Source of the DNA: Flintibacter sp. KGMB00164
GTDB lineage: Bacteria; Bacillota; Clostridia; Oscillospirales; Oscillospiraceae
DNA: 64,000 nucleotides
Assembly: GCF_008727735.1 (NCBI RefSeq)
Contig: NZ_CP044227.1
Location: forward strand, 806,001-870,000
Reading direction: 5' to 3'
The position numbers were made by a program, and so were the translations under genes. Position 1 is the stretch's first letter. Each line of letters begins with the position of its first letter. The notes beneath the pieces were generated by a model that worked only from the letters and a program-made list of their open reading frames with translations, did no database searches and was not told the origin of the DNA. Shown piece by piece: positions 52,291 through 61,901 of this stretch.

Positions 52291-53388
52291 TTACACGTTG
52301 AACCGGAACAGGATGATGTCGCCGTCCTGGACGACATATTCCTTGCCTTCGGAGCGGATCAGGCCCTTCTCACGGGCAGCTGCCATCGTGCCGCAGGCCA
52401 TCAGGTCCTCGTAGGAGACGACCTCAGCGCGAATGAAGCCCCGCTCAAAGTCGGAGTGGATCTTACCGGCAGCCTGGGGAGCCTTGGTGCCCTTAGTGAT
52501 GGTCCAGGCACGGCACTCGTCCTCACCGCTGGTGAGATAGGAGATGAGACCCAGCAGGGTATAGCTGGCCTTTACCAGCCGGTCCAGACCGGACTCCTTC
52601 ACGCCCAGTTCCTCCAGGAACATGGCCTTCTCATCCGCATCCAGCTCAGCGATCTCAGCCTCCAGCTTGGCGCACACAGGAATAACCTGAGCACCCTCAG
52701 ACTGAGCGCGCTCCTCCACCTGCTTGTAGTAGGGGACAGCCTGGGGATCGGCAAAGCCATCCTCGTCCAGGTTGGCGGCATAGATGACGGGCTTGAGAGA
52801 GAGCAATTCGCTGGTGCCGATGAGGGCGGCATCATCCTCGCTGACCTCGGAGAGGTAGCTGCGGGCGGACTTTCCGTCGTTGAGCCACTCCTTCAGACCG
52901 GAGAAGACCTCCACCTCGTGGAGGAACTTCTTGTCGCCCTTGGCGGCCTTCTGGGCCTTGTCGATGCGTCGGTCCACCATCTCGGCGTCGGCCAGGATCA
53001 GCTCCAGGTCGATGGTATCCATATCCCGGATGGGATCGGTGGAGCCCTCCACGTGGATGACGTTCTCGTCGTCAAAGCAGCGCACCACATGGACGATGGC
53101 GTCGGTCATGCGGATGTTGGCCAGGAATTTGTTGCCCAGGCCCTCGCCCCGGCTGGCACCCTTGACCAGACCGGCGATGTCCACGAACTCAATGACAGCC
53201 GGGGTGGTCTTTTTGGGGTGGTACATCTCGCTCAGCTTGTCCAGACGGTAGTCGGGCACAGCCACCATGCCCACGTTGGGGTCGATGGTGCAGAAGGGGT
53301 AGTTGGCGCTCTCGGCGCCGGCGTTGGTGATGGCGTTGAACAGGGTGCTCTTGCCCACGTTGGGCAGACCCACAATACCTAATTTCAC
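52291..53388 (-). CDS. ychF: Redox-regulated ATPase YchF
   Basis: A 365-aa Obg-superfamily ATPase. P-loop GLPNVGKSTLFNAIT, G3 DIAGLVKGASRGEGLG, and the non-GTP specificity motif NLDE (in AANLDEDG) that makes YchF bind ATP. The C-terminal TGS domain reads TSGEDECRAWTITKGTKAPQAAGKIHSDFERGFIRAEVVSYEDL. It associates with ribosomes and affects stress tolerance. Single gene. Confidence 0.96.
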   Translation of the reverse strand: MKLGIVGLPNVGKSTLFNAITNAGAESANYPFCTIDPNVGMVAVPDYRLDKLSEMYHPKKTTPAVIEFVDIAGLVKGASRGEGLGNKFLANIRMTDAIVHVVRCFDDENVIHVEGSTDPIRDMDTIDLELILADAEMVDRRIDKAQKAAKGDKKFLHEVEVFSGLKEWLNDGKSARSYLSEVSEDDAALIGTSELLSLKPVIYAANLDEDGFADPQAVPYYKQVEERAQSEGAQVIPVCAKLEAEIAELDADEKAMFLEELGVKESGLDRLVKASYTLLGLISYLTSGEDECRAWTITKGTKAPQAAGKIHSDFERGFIRAEVVSYEDLMACGTMAAAREKGLIRSEGKEYVVQDGDIILFRFNV

Positions 53389-53474
53389 GGCAGTTCCTCT
53401 TTTCCGTTAATCTTCCAAAATGGTCATATTATTATATCGGATTTTCCCTTGTCGCGCAAGGGCCGGATTTGAAC

Positions 53475-54767
53475 TTATACCAGTTCTCCGGTGAGCTGGC
53501 TGCCCTCCCGTCCGGTAAGGCGTACCTGGCGCAGCTGGTTGTGAAGGGATTCCGTGCTGGTTACCCCTACCTGACAGTAGCGGGTGGTGTGACCCAGCCA
53601 CACGCCGTCCCGCTCCTCTTCAAAGAGCACCGGAACGGTTTGGCCCACAAAGGAGTCCAGATAGGCGTATTCCATGTTCTGGGCGATCTCAGCTGCCCGG
53701 TGGGCACGGTCCTCCTTGATGGCATTGGGCACCTGGCCGGGCATCTTGGCGGCCGGGGTGCCGGGCCGGCGGGAGTAGGGGAAGATGTGCATGGCGGCAA
53801 AGCCGCACTTCTGGATGAAGTCCAGGGTCTGCTGGAATTCATCCTCCGTCTCGCCGGGGAAGCCTACGATAAGGTCGGTGGTAATGGCCGGGCGGTCATA
53901 GACTTCGTGGAGGAATCGCACGCTCTCATAATACCGGGACGAGTCATACTTCCGGTTCATCCGGGCAAGCACCGTGTCACAGCCCGACTGCATGGAAAGA
54001 TGGAAGTGGGGACACAGGTTCTCCAGCGCGGCGCAGCGGCGGCAGAAGTCCTCGGTAATGGTCCGGGGCTCCAGAGAGCCAAGGCGCACACGGATGTGGG
54101 AGGGGACCGCCTGACAGATGGCTTCCACTGCGTCAATGAGGGAGGGCTTTCCCTCCAGATCCTGTCCCCAGGAGGAGATCTCAATGCCGGTGAGGACGAT
54201 TTCCTGATAGCCTGCCTCCACCAGCGATTTGGCCTGTGCGGCACAGTCGGCCAGGGGCAGGGAGCGGATGCGGCCACGGGCATAGGGGATGATGCAGTAG
54301 GAGCAGAAGTTGACGCAGCCGTCCTCGATTTTCAGCATGGCCCGGGTGCGGCCCTCCAGCCCTCCGGCGGGCAGGTTCTCAAAGGTGCGGCGCTGGAAGG
54401 GGTCGTCCAGAACGGTGATGCTCTGGTGCTTCTGCCAGGTCTGCTCCAGCAGATCCACAAAGCCGGTGCGGTCGCCGGTACCGGCAACCAGGTCCACCTC
54501 CAGCTTGTCCATATCGTCGGGGTGGGTCTGGGAGTAACAGCCGCACACCGCCAAAATGGCGTCAGGGGCGGTCTTTCTGGCCCGGCGGATTACCTGCCGG
54601 GACTTTTTATCACTTACCGCCGTCACCGAGCAGGTGTTGATGACATAGGCGTCGGCCTCTCCGTCAAAGGGGACCAGGGTGTGGCCGCGCTGAGTGACCA
54701 GCTGCTCCAGAGCCTGAGTCTCGTACTGATTTACTTTGCACCCTAAGGTGTAAAAGGCAATTCTCAT
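53475..54767 (-). CDS. mtaB: tRNA t6A37 methylthiotransferase MtaB
   Basis: A 430-aa radical-SAM methylthiotransferase that adds a methylthio group to t6A at position 37 of tRNAs reading ANN codons. N-terminal UPF0004 domain with three cluster cysteines (GCKVNQYE, NTCSVT, CGCYSQ), then the radical-SAM motif CVNFCSYC and a TRAM-like end. The ATG overlaps the preceding AAA gene by four bases (ATGA). Confidence 0.94.
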   Translation of the reverse strand: MRIAFYTLGCKVNQYETQALEQLVTQRGHTLVPFDGEADAYVINTCSVTAVSDKKSRQVIRRARKTAPDAILAVCGCYSQTHPDDMDKLEVDLVAGTGDRTGFVDLLEQTWQKHQSITVLDDPFQRRTFENLPAGGLEGRTRAMLKIEDGCVNFCSYCIIPYARGRIRSLPLADCAAQAKSLVEAGYQEIVLTGIEISSWGQDLEGKPSLIDAVEAICQAVPSHIRVRLGSLEPRTITEDFCRRCAALENLCPHFHLSMQSGCDTVLARMNRKYDSSRYYESVRFLHEVYDRPAITTDLIVGFPGETEDEFQQTLDFIQKCGFAAMHIFPYSRRPGTPAAKMPGQVPNAIKEDRAHRAAEIAQNMEYAYLDSFVGQTVPVLFEEERDGVWLGHTTRYCQVGVTSTESLHNQLRQVRLTGREGSQLTGELV

Positions 54768-56191
54768 GTTGTTTCGTCTTCGCTCTCTTTCAGATCTTCG
54801 GGAAGCAGCTCCATCAACTGCTCCCGGGTGGGGGCATCCAATTTGGCTACCCGGTCGGATTGGCGGGAGACCGCCTTTTCAAACAGGTTGCGCACGTCCC
54901 GGGCGTTTCCGAAGTTCTCGTCCCGCTCCTGGTAAAGCCGCTCCAGATCCTCCTTGGCCCAGGCTGCTCCCTCCGGAGAGAGGGTGTAGCCGTTCTTTTT
55001 GCACATGGACTCCAGAATGGAGAAGAGCTGGCCGCCGTCGTAATCGGCAAAATAGAAGTATTTGTTGAAACGGGATTCCAGTCCGGGGTTGGCGTGGATA
55101 AATTTTTCCATCAATTCAGAGTAACCTGCCACAATGACGATGAGGTCCTTGCGGTGATCCTCCATGTTTTTCAGCAGCACCTCAATGGCCTCGTGGCCAA
55201 AGTCGTTGGGGCTGTCCTGGTTGACCAGGGCATAGGCCTCGTCAATAAAGAGCACGCCGCCGATGGCCTTTTGAATGACCTCCTGGGTTTTGATGGCGGT
55301 CTGGCCTACAAAGCCAGCCACCAGGCCGGAGCGGTCCACCTCCACCAGCTGTCCCTTGGGCAGCACTCCCATGCTGCGGTAGATCTTGGCCAGCAGCCGG
55401 GCCACTGTGGTCTTACCAGTGCCGGGGTTGCCCAGAAAGACCAGATGGAGAGACATGGGAGGCACAGGGAGCCCGGCCTCCTGGCGCAGCTTGCGCACCT
55501 TTACCAGGTTAATGAGGCTCTTCACGTCCTTTTTCACCTGGTCCAGACCGCACAGGCTGTCCAGCTCCTCCAGCAGTTCTTCCAGGGAGGGCTGAGGCTC
55601 TTCCTCCTGGGCGGGTTCCTCCTTTGGCGCCTCCTGGGCGGTAGGCTGAGGAGCGGCGGGCTGAGGTTTGGTGATAAACTCATCGGCCTTCAAGGGCGGA
55701 CGATCGCCGGACAGGCCGTCCTTTGTACACAGAGCCAGCAGGGCGTCGGCGCAGGCGTTGACAAAACCGGCCTCCGGCTCGCTGACCACATCGTCCACCG
55801 CGGCAAACAGCAGCAAAATCAGGGTGAACTGGTCCACAAAGCGGCGGGAGAGGGTGGTGCCTTTCCTCCGGTCGTAGTCCCGCAGGGACTGGAAGAAGGC
55901 GGGGGGCTGAAAGAGGTCATAGCCCGCCACGCCGGTGGCCACCTCCCAGTACAGGGCAGAGGGAGAGGAATTGGTGCCGGAGTAGATGGCGTTGTAAAAC
56001 TCCACATGCCGGGGGGTGATTTGGGCGGCGTTATCCGCCTGCCAAACGCCCAGGGCGCAGGTGCGGAAGTAGTCATCCGCCTGCCGCCCAAATTCCATGC
56101 GCAGAGTGGGATCGGGAATCCATTTTCGGTATGCGCTTACCGCCTCGTCATACTGCTTGTGGGCCTGGGCGGGGGTCAGGGTGCCTCTCAC
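54764..56191 (-). CDS. CbxX/CfqX-type AAA ATPase (SpoVK-like)
   Basis: A 475-aa protein with GTG start and GGAGG site. Its N-terminal half (1 to about 185) is a helical region, followed by a Glu/Pro-rich linker (about 178-205) and an AAA module with Walker A GNPGTGKTTVARLLA, Walker B GVLFIDEAYAL and the sensor IVIVAGYSELMEKFI. This architecture resembles SpoVK and CbbX. In sporulating Firmicutes SpoVK is linked to spore maturation; CbbX proteins remodel protein complexes. The substrate is unknown. Overlaps mtaB. Confidence 0.85.
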   Translation of the reverse strand: MRGTLTPAQAHKQYDEAVSAYRKWIPDPTLRMEFGRQADDYFRTCALGVWQADNAAQITPRHVEFYNAIYSGTNSSPSALYWEVATGVAGYDLFQPPAFFQSLRDYDRRKGTTLSRRFVDQFTLILLLFAAVDDVVSEPEAGFVNACADALLALCTKDGLSGDRPPLKADEFITKPQPAAPQPTAQEAPKEEPAQEEEPQPSLEELLEELDSLCGLDQVKKDVKSLINLVKVRKLRQEAGLPVPPMSLHLVFLGNPGTGKTTVARLLAKIYRSMGVLPKGQLVEVDRSGLVAGFVGQTAIKTQEVIQKAIGGVLFIDEAYALVNQDSPNDFGHEAIEVLLKNMEDHRKDLIVIVAGYSELMEKFIHANPGLESRFNKYFYFADYDGGQLFSILESMCKKNGYTLSPEGAAWAKEDLERLYQERDENFGNARDVRNLFEKAVSRQSDRVAKLDAPTREQLMELLPEDLKESEDETT

Positions 56192-56368
56192 TGCTTGGTT
56201 CCTCCCTCCGGCTTTGTCCGGCGGACAAAGGGATCATATTGCGCGCCAGAGTCCGGCGCGGGTCAGACTCATTATAAAAGAAAGGATGAACCTGGTCAAG
56301 AAGTGGGGGCGGTTTTGAGGTGTGTTTACATAATTTCGCCAAAAAACGCCCCAAAGTCTATTTTTTCG

Positions 56369-56397
56369 TTGACGGCGTGGTTAATTCCTTGTAAAAT
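56369..56397 (+). promoter_or_regulatory. Promoter of the zinc-ribbon/SH3 protein
   Basis: TTGACG (56369-56374) and TAAAAT (56392-56397), 17-base spacer. The 56192-56457 interval is otherwise empty. Confidence 0.75.
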
Positions 56398-56457
56398 AGA
56401 CACTGAGACCGCATGCGGTGTGGTCATCCTTTTTCTAATGATGGAGGTTATCCGTCC

Positions 56458-57336
56458 ATGGCTGCGAAAAAAGCACCCCCCCGTCGGAACACAGATGTGA
56501 TCCGATGTGAAAAATGTGGCGAAGAGTATTCCGTCACCTATAAACGTTGTCCCTTCTGTGATGAGCGTCCCGGCCGAACTTCTTATGCCGGCGGCGGAAA
56601 GCGGGCCAGCGGCAGCGGCCCTAACCCGCTCCAGGTAGGCGGTCTGATCGTGACTCTGGTCTTGATCATTGCCGCAGCGGCGATTGTATTTAAATATGTC
56701 TCTCCCCTCCTGTTTGGAGGCAAGACCGTAGATTCCTCTGTGTCCACCAGTCAGACGGATGGTCAGTCCAGCGTGGGCAGCGGGGATAACTCCCAGACCC
56801 AGGTAACGGTCAACAGCCTGACCCTCAGCCGCACAGAGGCTGCCCTGCGCTCTGGAGAATCTTATCAGATCATTGCTACCACCGATCCGGAGAACGTGAA
56901 GGTGACCTGGAGCAGCAGCAACACAGACATTGCCACCGTGGATGAGTATGGCAATGTGACCAACGTGTATACCGGCACCGATACGGCCACAGTTACCATT
57001 ACTGCTGCGGCAGGGGACAAGACCGCCCAGTGTGCTGTGGAGTGTACCGGCGACGGCACCGGAACCGGTGTTACCACCGATCCCGGCACCACGACGCCTT
57101 CCAACGGTCAGTCCCTGGCCCCCAATACCGAGGCGGTTATCACCGGTGCCACCGGCGGCCTGAACATCCGCTCCGGCCCGGGTACGAACTATGAAACCAA
57201 GGCCAGCACGGAAGACGGTGCTACGGTTACCGTTCTGGAGGATGCGGGCAACGGCTGGACTAAGATCAAGTATGCCACCGGCGGCGGTAACTTCGACGAG
57301 GGCTATGTGATGACCAGTTACCTGCAGGCAAAGTAA
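56458..57336 (+). CDS. Membrane protein with zinc ribbon, Big_2 and SH3 domains
   Basis: About 292 aa from the ATG at 56458 (GGAGG). Order: N-terminal zinc ribbon with CEKCGEEY and CPFC (about 17-36), one membrane helix (about 60-80), a low-complexity Ser/Thr-rich linker, a Big_2 immunoglobulin-like domain (about 118-190, SLTLSRTEAALRSGESYQI with VTWSSSNTDIATVD), a Thr/Gly linker, and a bacterial SH3 domain (about 222-290, LNIRSGPGTNYE with GWTKI). It is probably cell-wall facing, with the zinc ribbon inside. Role unknown. Confidence 0.88.
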   Translation: MAAKKAPPRRNTDVIRCEKCGEEYSVTYKRCPFCDERPGRTSYAGGGKRASGSGPNPLQVGGLIVTLVLIIAAAAIVFKYVSPLLFGGKTVDSSVSTSQTDGQSSVGSGDNSQTQVTVNSLTLSRTEAALRSGESYQIIATTDPENVKVTWSSSNTDIATVDEYGNVTNVYTGTDTATVTITAAAGDKTAQCAVECTGDGTGTGVTTDPGTTTPSNGQSLAPNTEAVITGATGGLNIRSGPGTNYETKASTEDGATVTVLEDAGNGWTKIKYATGGGNFDEGYVMTSYLQAK

Positions 57337-57352
57337 AGATTGATGCAATGAG

Positions 57353-57383
57353 GACCCCCGAAGCTTTGGCTTCGGGGGTCTTG
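57353..57383 (+). terminator. Terminator of the zinc-ribbon/SH3 gene
   Basis: A perfect 12-bp stem (57353-57364 with 57369-57380), loop TTTG, weak T tail. Confidence 0.75.
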
Positions 57384-57429
57384 TGATTTCCTGCCCCTAT
57401 CTTGCTTTTCGCCGGGGTTTGGGGTATCA

Positions 57430-57447
57430 TATTCTCTATTGAGAATA
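57430..57447 (+). promoter_or_regulatory. Inverted repeat upstream of nadE
   Basis: TATTCTC-TATT-GAGAATA (57430-57447), a perfect 7-bp inverted repeat about 20 bases before the nadE start. Possible operator or leader stem; the regulator is not known. Confidence 0.5.
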
Positions 57448-57467
57448 CCACGAAGGAGGTTTTCGTG

Positions 57468-59390
57468 ATGCGAGATGGATTTATCAAGGTAGCTGCCGGT
57501 ACGCCGAAAATTCGGGTGGCCGACTGCCGCTATAACGCAGAGCAGATATTTACTCTGATGCGGGAGGCGGATAAGCAGGGGGTCAAGGTGCTGTGCCTGC
57601 CTGAGCTGTGTCTCACTGGATATACCTGCGGCGATCTGTTTTTGCACGACACGCTGCTGAAAGGTGCGGAAGAGGGACTCCAGACGATCCTGGAGGCCAC
57701 CCGCAATCTGGAACTGGTGGCCGCAGTGGGTTTGCCGGTGCGGGCTCAGTATGACAACAAGCTGTATAACTGTGCTGCTCTGATCCAGAAGGGTGAGATT
57801 TTGCACCTGGTGCCCAAGATCCACATTCCCAACTATGGAGAGTTCTACGAGGCCCGGTGGTTTGCCAGCGGCGCTGGGGTAGACACCACAGTGACTCTGT
57901 GCGGCCAGCAGGTGTGTATGAGCACCAATGAGACTTTTGCCTGCCAGGAGATGCCCAACCTCATTCTGGGTGTGGAGATCTGCGAGGACCTGTGGGCTCC
58001 CGAGCCCCCCTCCGCCGGTCTGGCCCGCAGCGGAGCCACCATTATCCTGAACCTGTCCGCCTCCAACGAGACGGTGGGCAAAGCGGCCTACCGCCGCCAG
58101 CTGGTCACCGGCCAGAGCGGGCGTCAGGTGTGCGGCTATGTGTATGCCGACGCGGGTGAGGGCGAGTCTACCACCGACTTGGTCTTTGCCGGCCACAACA
58201 TGATCGCGGAGAACGGCGCTTTGCTGGCTGAGCGGCGCTTTGCCAACGGTCTGACCATCAGCGAGATCGACGTGGACCGGCTAGCCTATGAACGGCGGCG
58301 GATGACATCCTTTACCCCCGACCCGGACAAGGAATATTGGCGCGGCGAGTTCTCCCTCACCCTGGAGGAGACCCGACTGACCCGCTTTGTCTCCCCCAGC
58401 CCCTTTGTGCCCCAGGACGAGGGCGACCGGGCCGAGCGCTGCAACGAGATTTTGTGCATTGCCGCTCTGGGCCTGAAAAAGCGGCTGGAGCACACCCACG
58501 CTAAGACGGCGGTGGTGGGCCTGTCCGGCGGCCTGGACTCCACCCTGGCGGTGCTGATTACTGCCGTGGCTATGCAGATGCTGGATCGTCCGGCCAGCGA
58601 CATCATTGCCGTTACCATGCCCTGCTTCGGCACCACTGACCGCACCAAATCCAACGCGGTCTTGCTGGCCGAGCGGCTGGGCTGCACCCTGCGTACCATC
58701 GACATCGGCAACGCGGTGAAGGTCCACTTTAAGGATATTGGCCAGAGCATGGAGGACCACAGCGTCACCTTTGAGAATGGTCAGGCCCGGGAGCGTACCC
58801 AGGTGCTTATGGACATCGCCAACCAGACCGGTGGTTTGGTCATTGGAACCGGCGACCTCAGTGAGCTGGCTCTGGGCTGGTGTACCTACAACGGCGACCA
58901 TATGAGCAACTACGCCGTTAATGCGGGTATTCCCAAGACTCTGGTGCGTCATTTGGTGTCCTTTATCTCCGACGACAAGGCCCAGGAGGACCGCCAGCTG
59001 TCCGATGTGCTCAGCGACATTCTGGATACCCCGGTCTCTCCTGAGCTGCTGCCCGCCATCGAGGGCAAGATCAGCCAGAAAACGGAGGATCTGGTAGGCC
59101 CCTATGAGCTGCACGACTTCTTCCTCTATCACATTCTCCGCTGGGGCTTCTCGCCCAAGAAGGTGTTCCGGCTGGCCCTGTATGCTCTGGGAAGCCAGTA
59201 CGACCGGGCGACCATCCTGAAGTGGCTCAAGAATTTCTACCGCCGCTTCTTCTCCCAGCAGTTCAAGCGCTCCTGCCTCAGCGACGGACCTAAGGTGGGC
59301 TCTGTGGCCCTCAGTCCCCGTGGCGACTGGAGAATGCCTTCCGATGCAGTGGCCTCTTTGTGGCTGGATGAGCTGGAGGGGCTGGAATAA
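57468..59390 (+). CDS. nadE: Glutamine-dependent NAD+ synthetase NadE
   Basis: About 640 aa from the ATG at 57468 (GGAGG). N-terminal nitrilase-type amidase domain with the Glu-Lys-Cys triad (ELCLTGYTCGDL, HLVPKIHIPNYGEFYE, GVEICEDLW) releases ammonia from glutamine. The C-terminal synthetase domain has the PP-loop GLSGGLDSTLA and IGTGDLSELALGW. It makes NAD+ from deamido-NAD+. Length matches the glutamine-dependent form. Single gene. Confidence 0.95.
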   Translation: MRDGFIKVAAGTPKIRVADCRYNAEQIFTLMREADKQGVKVLCLPELCLTGYTCGDLFLHDTLLKGAEEGLQTILEATRNLELVAAVGLPVRAQYDNKLYNCAALIQKGEILHLVPKIHIPNYGEFYEARWFASGAGVDTTVTLCGQQVCMSTNETFACQEMPNLILGVEICEDLWAPEPPSAGLARSGATIILNLSASNETVGKAAYRRQLVTGQSGRQVCGYVYADAGEGESTTDLVFAGHNMIAENGALLAERRFANGLTISEIDVDRLAYERRRMTSFTPDPDKEYWRGEFSLTLEETRLTRFVSPSPFVPQDEGDRAERCNEILCIAALGLKKRLEHTHAKTAVVGLSGGLDSTLAVLITAVAMQMLDRPASDIIAVTMPCFGTTDRTKSNAVLLAERLGCTLRTIDIGNAVKVHFKDIGQSMEDHSVTFENGQARERTQVLMDIANQTGGLVIGTGDLSELALGWCTYNGDHMSNYAVNAGIPKTLVRHLVSFISDDKAQEDRQLSDVLSDILDTPVSPELLPAIEGKISQKTEDLVGPYELHDFFLYHILRWGFSPKKVFRLALYALGSQYDRATILKWLKNFYRRFFSQQFKRSCLSDGPKVGSVALSPRGDWRMPSDAVASLWLDELEGLE

Positions 59391-59434
59391 AGCACATTAT
59401 AGAGCGGGAGATTGTTGTCTTGGGAGGCTTTTGA

Positions 59435-60049
59435 TTGAATATCTATCTGGATCTGTTTTTAACCTTTGCGAAAATCGGTGTCTGTACCTTTGGCGGCGGC
59501 TATGCCATGCTGCCCATCCTCCAGCGGGAGGTGGTGGAAAAAAAGGGCTGGGCCACGGAAGAGGAGCTCACCGACTATTTTGCCATCGGCCAGTGTACCC
59601 CGGGCATTATCGCGGTGAATACCGCGACCTTCATTGGCCACAAGTATAAAGGCGTTTTGGGGGGGATTTTGGCAACCCTGGGTGTGGTATTTCCATCCCT
59701 TATCATCATTACCATCATTGCCGCATTCCTGAAAAACTTTGCAGAGTATCCGGTGGTAGCTCATGCTCTGGCAGGAATCAACGCTGCGGTGGTCGCTCTG
59801 ATTGCTGTGAGTGTGTTCAAGCTTGGCAAGAGTACCTTGAAAGGGAAAATCGCACCGTGGATTTTCGTTGGAGTGCTGCTGCTGGCTCAGGGCGGTGGAG
59901 CGCTCAGTGATGCCCTGGCTCTGACCGGCGTGGCGGCAAGCATTGTCTCCACCATCACCTCCCCGGCGGTACTGGTCGTACTTTCCGGCGTGCTGGGCTG
60001 GTTTCTCTTCTACCCACGCAAAGAAGGCAAGGGAGGTGAGAAGGCATGA
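59435..60049 (+). CDS. Chromate transporter family protein, first half
   Basis: A 204-aa membrane protein starting at TTG (GGGAGG 7 bases before). Family motif KIGVCTFGGGYAMLPILQREVV and FAIGQCTPGIIAVNTATFIGHK. It is half the size of fused ChrA and pairs with the next gene, which overlaps it by four bases. Chromate efflux or another oxyanion transport is possible; split CHR proteins in Firmicutes are not well tested. Confidence 0.9.
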   Translation: MNIYLDLFLTFAKIGVCTFGGGYAMLPILQREVVEKKGWATEEELTDYFAIGQCTPGIIAVNTATFIGHKYKGVLGGILATLGVVFPSLIIITIIAAFLKNFAEYPVVAHALAGINAAVVALIAVSVFKLGKSTLKGKIAPWIFVGVLLLAQGGGALSDALALTGVAASIVSTITSPAVLVVLSGVLGWFLFYPRKEGKGGEKA

Positions 60050-60615
60050 TGGTTTTGCTGCGGTTGTTTTATGAGTTTTTCAAAACCGGACTCTTCTCGG
60101 TGGGCGGCGGCATGGCCACCATCCCCTTCCTCCAGCACATGGGAGAGACCACCGGGTGGTTTACCAACGGAGATCTGACCACCATGATTGCTGTCTCCGA
60201 GTCTACCCCCGGCCCTATGGGCGTTAATATGGCCACCTACGTGGGCTTTGAAATCGCCGGTATTCCCGGCGCGGTGATCGCCACTTTGGGACTGATTACC
60301 CCGTCCATCATTGTGATTTTGATCATTGCCGGGTTCCTTCAGAAATTCCGCCACAGTAAGGGCGTGGAGGCTACCTTCTCTGGTCTGCGTCCCGCCTCCA
60401 CTGCGCTGATCGCCTCAGCAGGGCTGAGCGTAGCCTGGTCGGTCTTTACCGTTACCAACCAGCTGGCGCCGGACAGCTTTCCGGCGATTCGCTGGCGCAC
60501 GGTGCTGCTGGCAGCGGCGGTGTTCGTGTGTATGAAGTGGACCCCGCTGAAAAAGCTGCACCCCATCTTGTTCATTGCCGCCGCTGCGGTGGTGGGGATT
60601 ATTTTCCAGTTCTGA
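60046..60615 (+). CDS. Chromate transporter family protein, second half
   Basis: A 189-aa membrane protein with FFKTGLFSVGGGMATIPFLQHM and AVSESTPGPMGVNMATYVGFE, the second half of the split chromate transporter. It overlaps the first by four bases (ATGA), so the two are coupled and probably form one heteromeric carrier. A bidirectional terminator follows. Confidence 0.9.
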   Translation: MMVLLRLFYEFFKTGLFSVGGGMATIPFLQHMGETTGWFTNGDLTTMIAVSESTPGPMGVNMATYVGFEIAGIPGAVIATLGLITPSIIVILIIAGFLQKFRHSKGVEATFSGLRPASTALIASAGLSVAWSVFTVTNQLAPDSFPAIRWRTVLLAAAVFVCMKWTPLKKLHPILFIAAAAVVGIIFQF

Positions 60616-60643
60616 GCAATGAGCGAAACAGAAACATGCCCAT

Positions 60644-60681
60644 AAAAAACAGGCCCCGGCACAGCGTGCCGGGGCCTGTTT
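60644..60681. terminator. Shared terminator of the chromate genes and the antiporter gene
   Basis: A perfect 14-bp stem (60649-60662 with 60666-60679, loop AGC), with T runs: six on the minus strand and three on the plus strand. Lies between two convergent transcripts. Confidence 0.88.
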
Positions 60682-60684
60682 GCA

Positions 60685-61875
60685 TCATTCGGGAGGACGC
60701 TGGGTGAGCAGCTTGGGATAGCTGCGGTCGATGGCCAGGGCGCCCAGAGGAGCGGTGACCAAAATGGCGATGACTGCCACGGTGAGTACGATCTGTCCGC
60801 AGCCCAGGCCCATAGCCAGGGGCACGCCGCCGATGGCAGCCTGGACGGTGGCTTTGGGGAGATAGCCCAGCACACAGAAGAGTTTCTCTTTGGGGCTGAA
60901 ATGGGCGCCGCTGACGCACACCAGAACGCCCACCGCCCGGAAGCACAGAGCGCCCAACACGGCCAGAATGGCCATTATGCCCGCACTCAGAGCGTAGCGC
61001 AGATCCACCGCCGCACCCACCAGCACGAACAGGGCCACCTCAGCGGCAACCCACAGCTTGGAGAATTTCAGGCTCAGCCGCTGGGCCACAACGGAACGCC
61101 ACCGCTGCAGGCCTACTCCGGCGCCCATTACGGCCAGAAGACCGGAGAAGGGGAAGATCCCCTCCAGAGCATCCTCCGCTGCCACCAGCAGGAAGGCCAG
61201 GGACAGCAGGATCACTACCTTCACCGAGTCTCGCATATGGACACGGCGGAACCATTGGGCCAGCAGCCATCCCAGCAGCAGGCCTGCCGCTACGCCGGTG
61301 AGGATGGAGGCGGGAATGCTCAATACGGCTCCCGCGGTCAGACCTTGGCCGCCGGAGGCCAGTCCGGTGAAAGCGGTGAACATGACGATGACAAAGACGT
61401 CATCCACCGAGGCACCGGCCAAAATAAGCTGGGGGATACCCCGGTCCACACCCCAGCCCTCTTCGCTCAAACGGATCATCCGGGGAACGATCACCGCCGG
61501 AGATACTGCTCCCACCACGGCTCCCATGATGGCGGCATCCAGGGTGGAAACGCCCAGCAGCACAGGAGCCAGCAGGGTCATGCCCAAGATCTCAAAGCAG
61601 GCGGGGACAAAGCACATGAGAATTGCCGGGCGGCCCACTCGCTTCAAAGCCTCCACATCCAGGGAGAGGCCTGCCCGGGTCAAAATAATGATCAGCGCCA
61701 GCTGCCGCAGGTCTGCCGAAATATTCAGCAGGCTGTCGGACAGCAGATTCAGGGCATAGGGACCTAATATCATGCCCGCAATGAGCATACCCACCAAAGA
61801 GGGCAGTTTCAGGCGTTTTGCCAGCGCTCCCAGGGCCATGCCCAGCAGCAGGACCAGTCCTAAACTTGTTAACAT
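60685..61875 (-). CDS. Cation/proton antiporter (CPA family), fluoride-responsive
   Basis: About 396 aa from the ATG at 61875 with a GGAAGG site. Ten or more membrane helices; KLKLPSLVGMLIAGMILGP and the conserved acid region AGASVDDVFVIVMFTAF (Asp-Asp) mark a KefB/NhaP-type monovalent cation/proton antiporter. A fluoride riboswitch lies in its leader, so its expression should rise with fluoride. It may export fluoride-linked cations or act with fluoride channels. Upstream frame codons are not family-like. Confidence 0.88.
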   Translation of the reverse strand: MLTSLGLVLLLGMALGALAKRLKLPSLVGMLIAGMILGPYALNLLSDSLLNISADLRQLALIIILTRAGLSLDVEALKRVGRPAILMCFVPACFEILGMTLLAPVLLGVSTLDAAIMGAVVGAVSPAVIVPRMIRLSEEGWGVDRGIPQLILAGASVDDVFVIVMFTAFTGLASGGQGLTAGAVLSIPASILTGVAAGLLLGWLLAQWFRRVHMRDSVKVVILLSLAFLLVAAEDALEGIFPFSGLLAVMGAGVGLQRWRSVVAQRLSLKFSKLWVAAEVALFVLVGAAVDLRYALSAGIMAILAVLGALCFRAVGVLVCVSGAHFSPKEKLFCVLGYLPKATVQAAIGGVPLAMGLGCGQIVLTVAVIAILVTAPLGALAIDRSYPKLLTQRPPE

Positions 61876-61901
61876 ACCATTTTCTTCCTTTCCGGGGCAG
61901 C

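Noticed and set aside
54860-56500. A 546-codon plus-strand open frame
   Set aside because: Antisense of the AAA ATPase.
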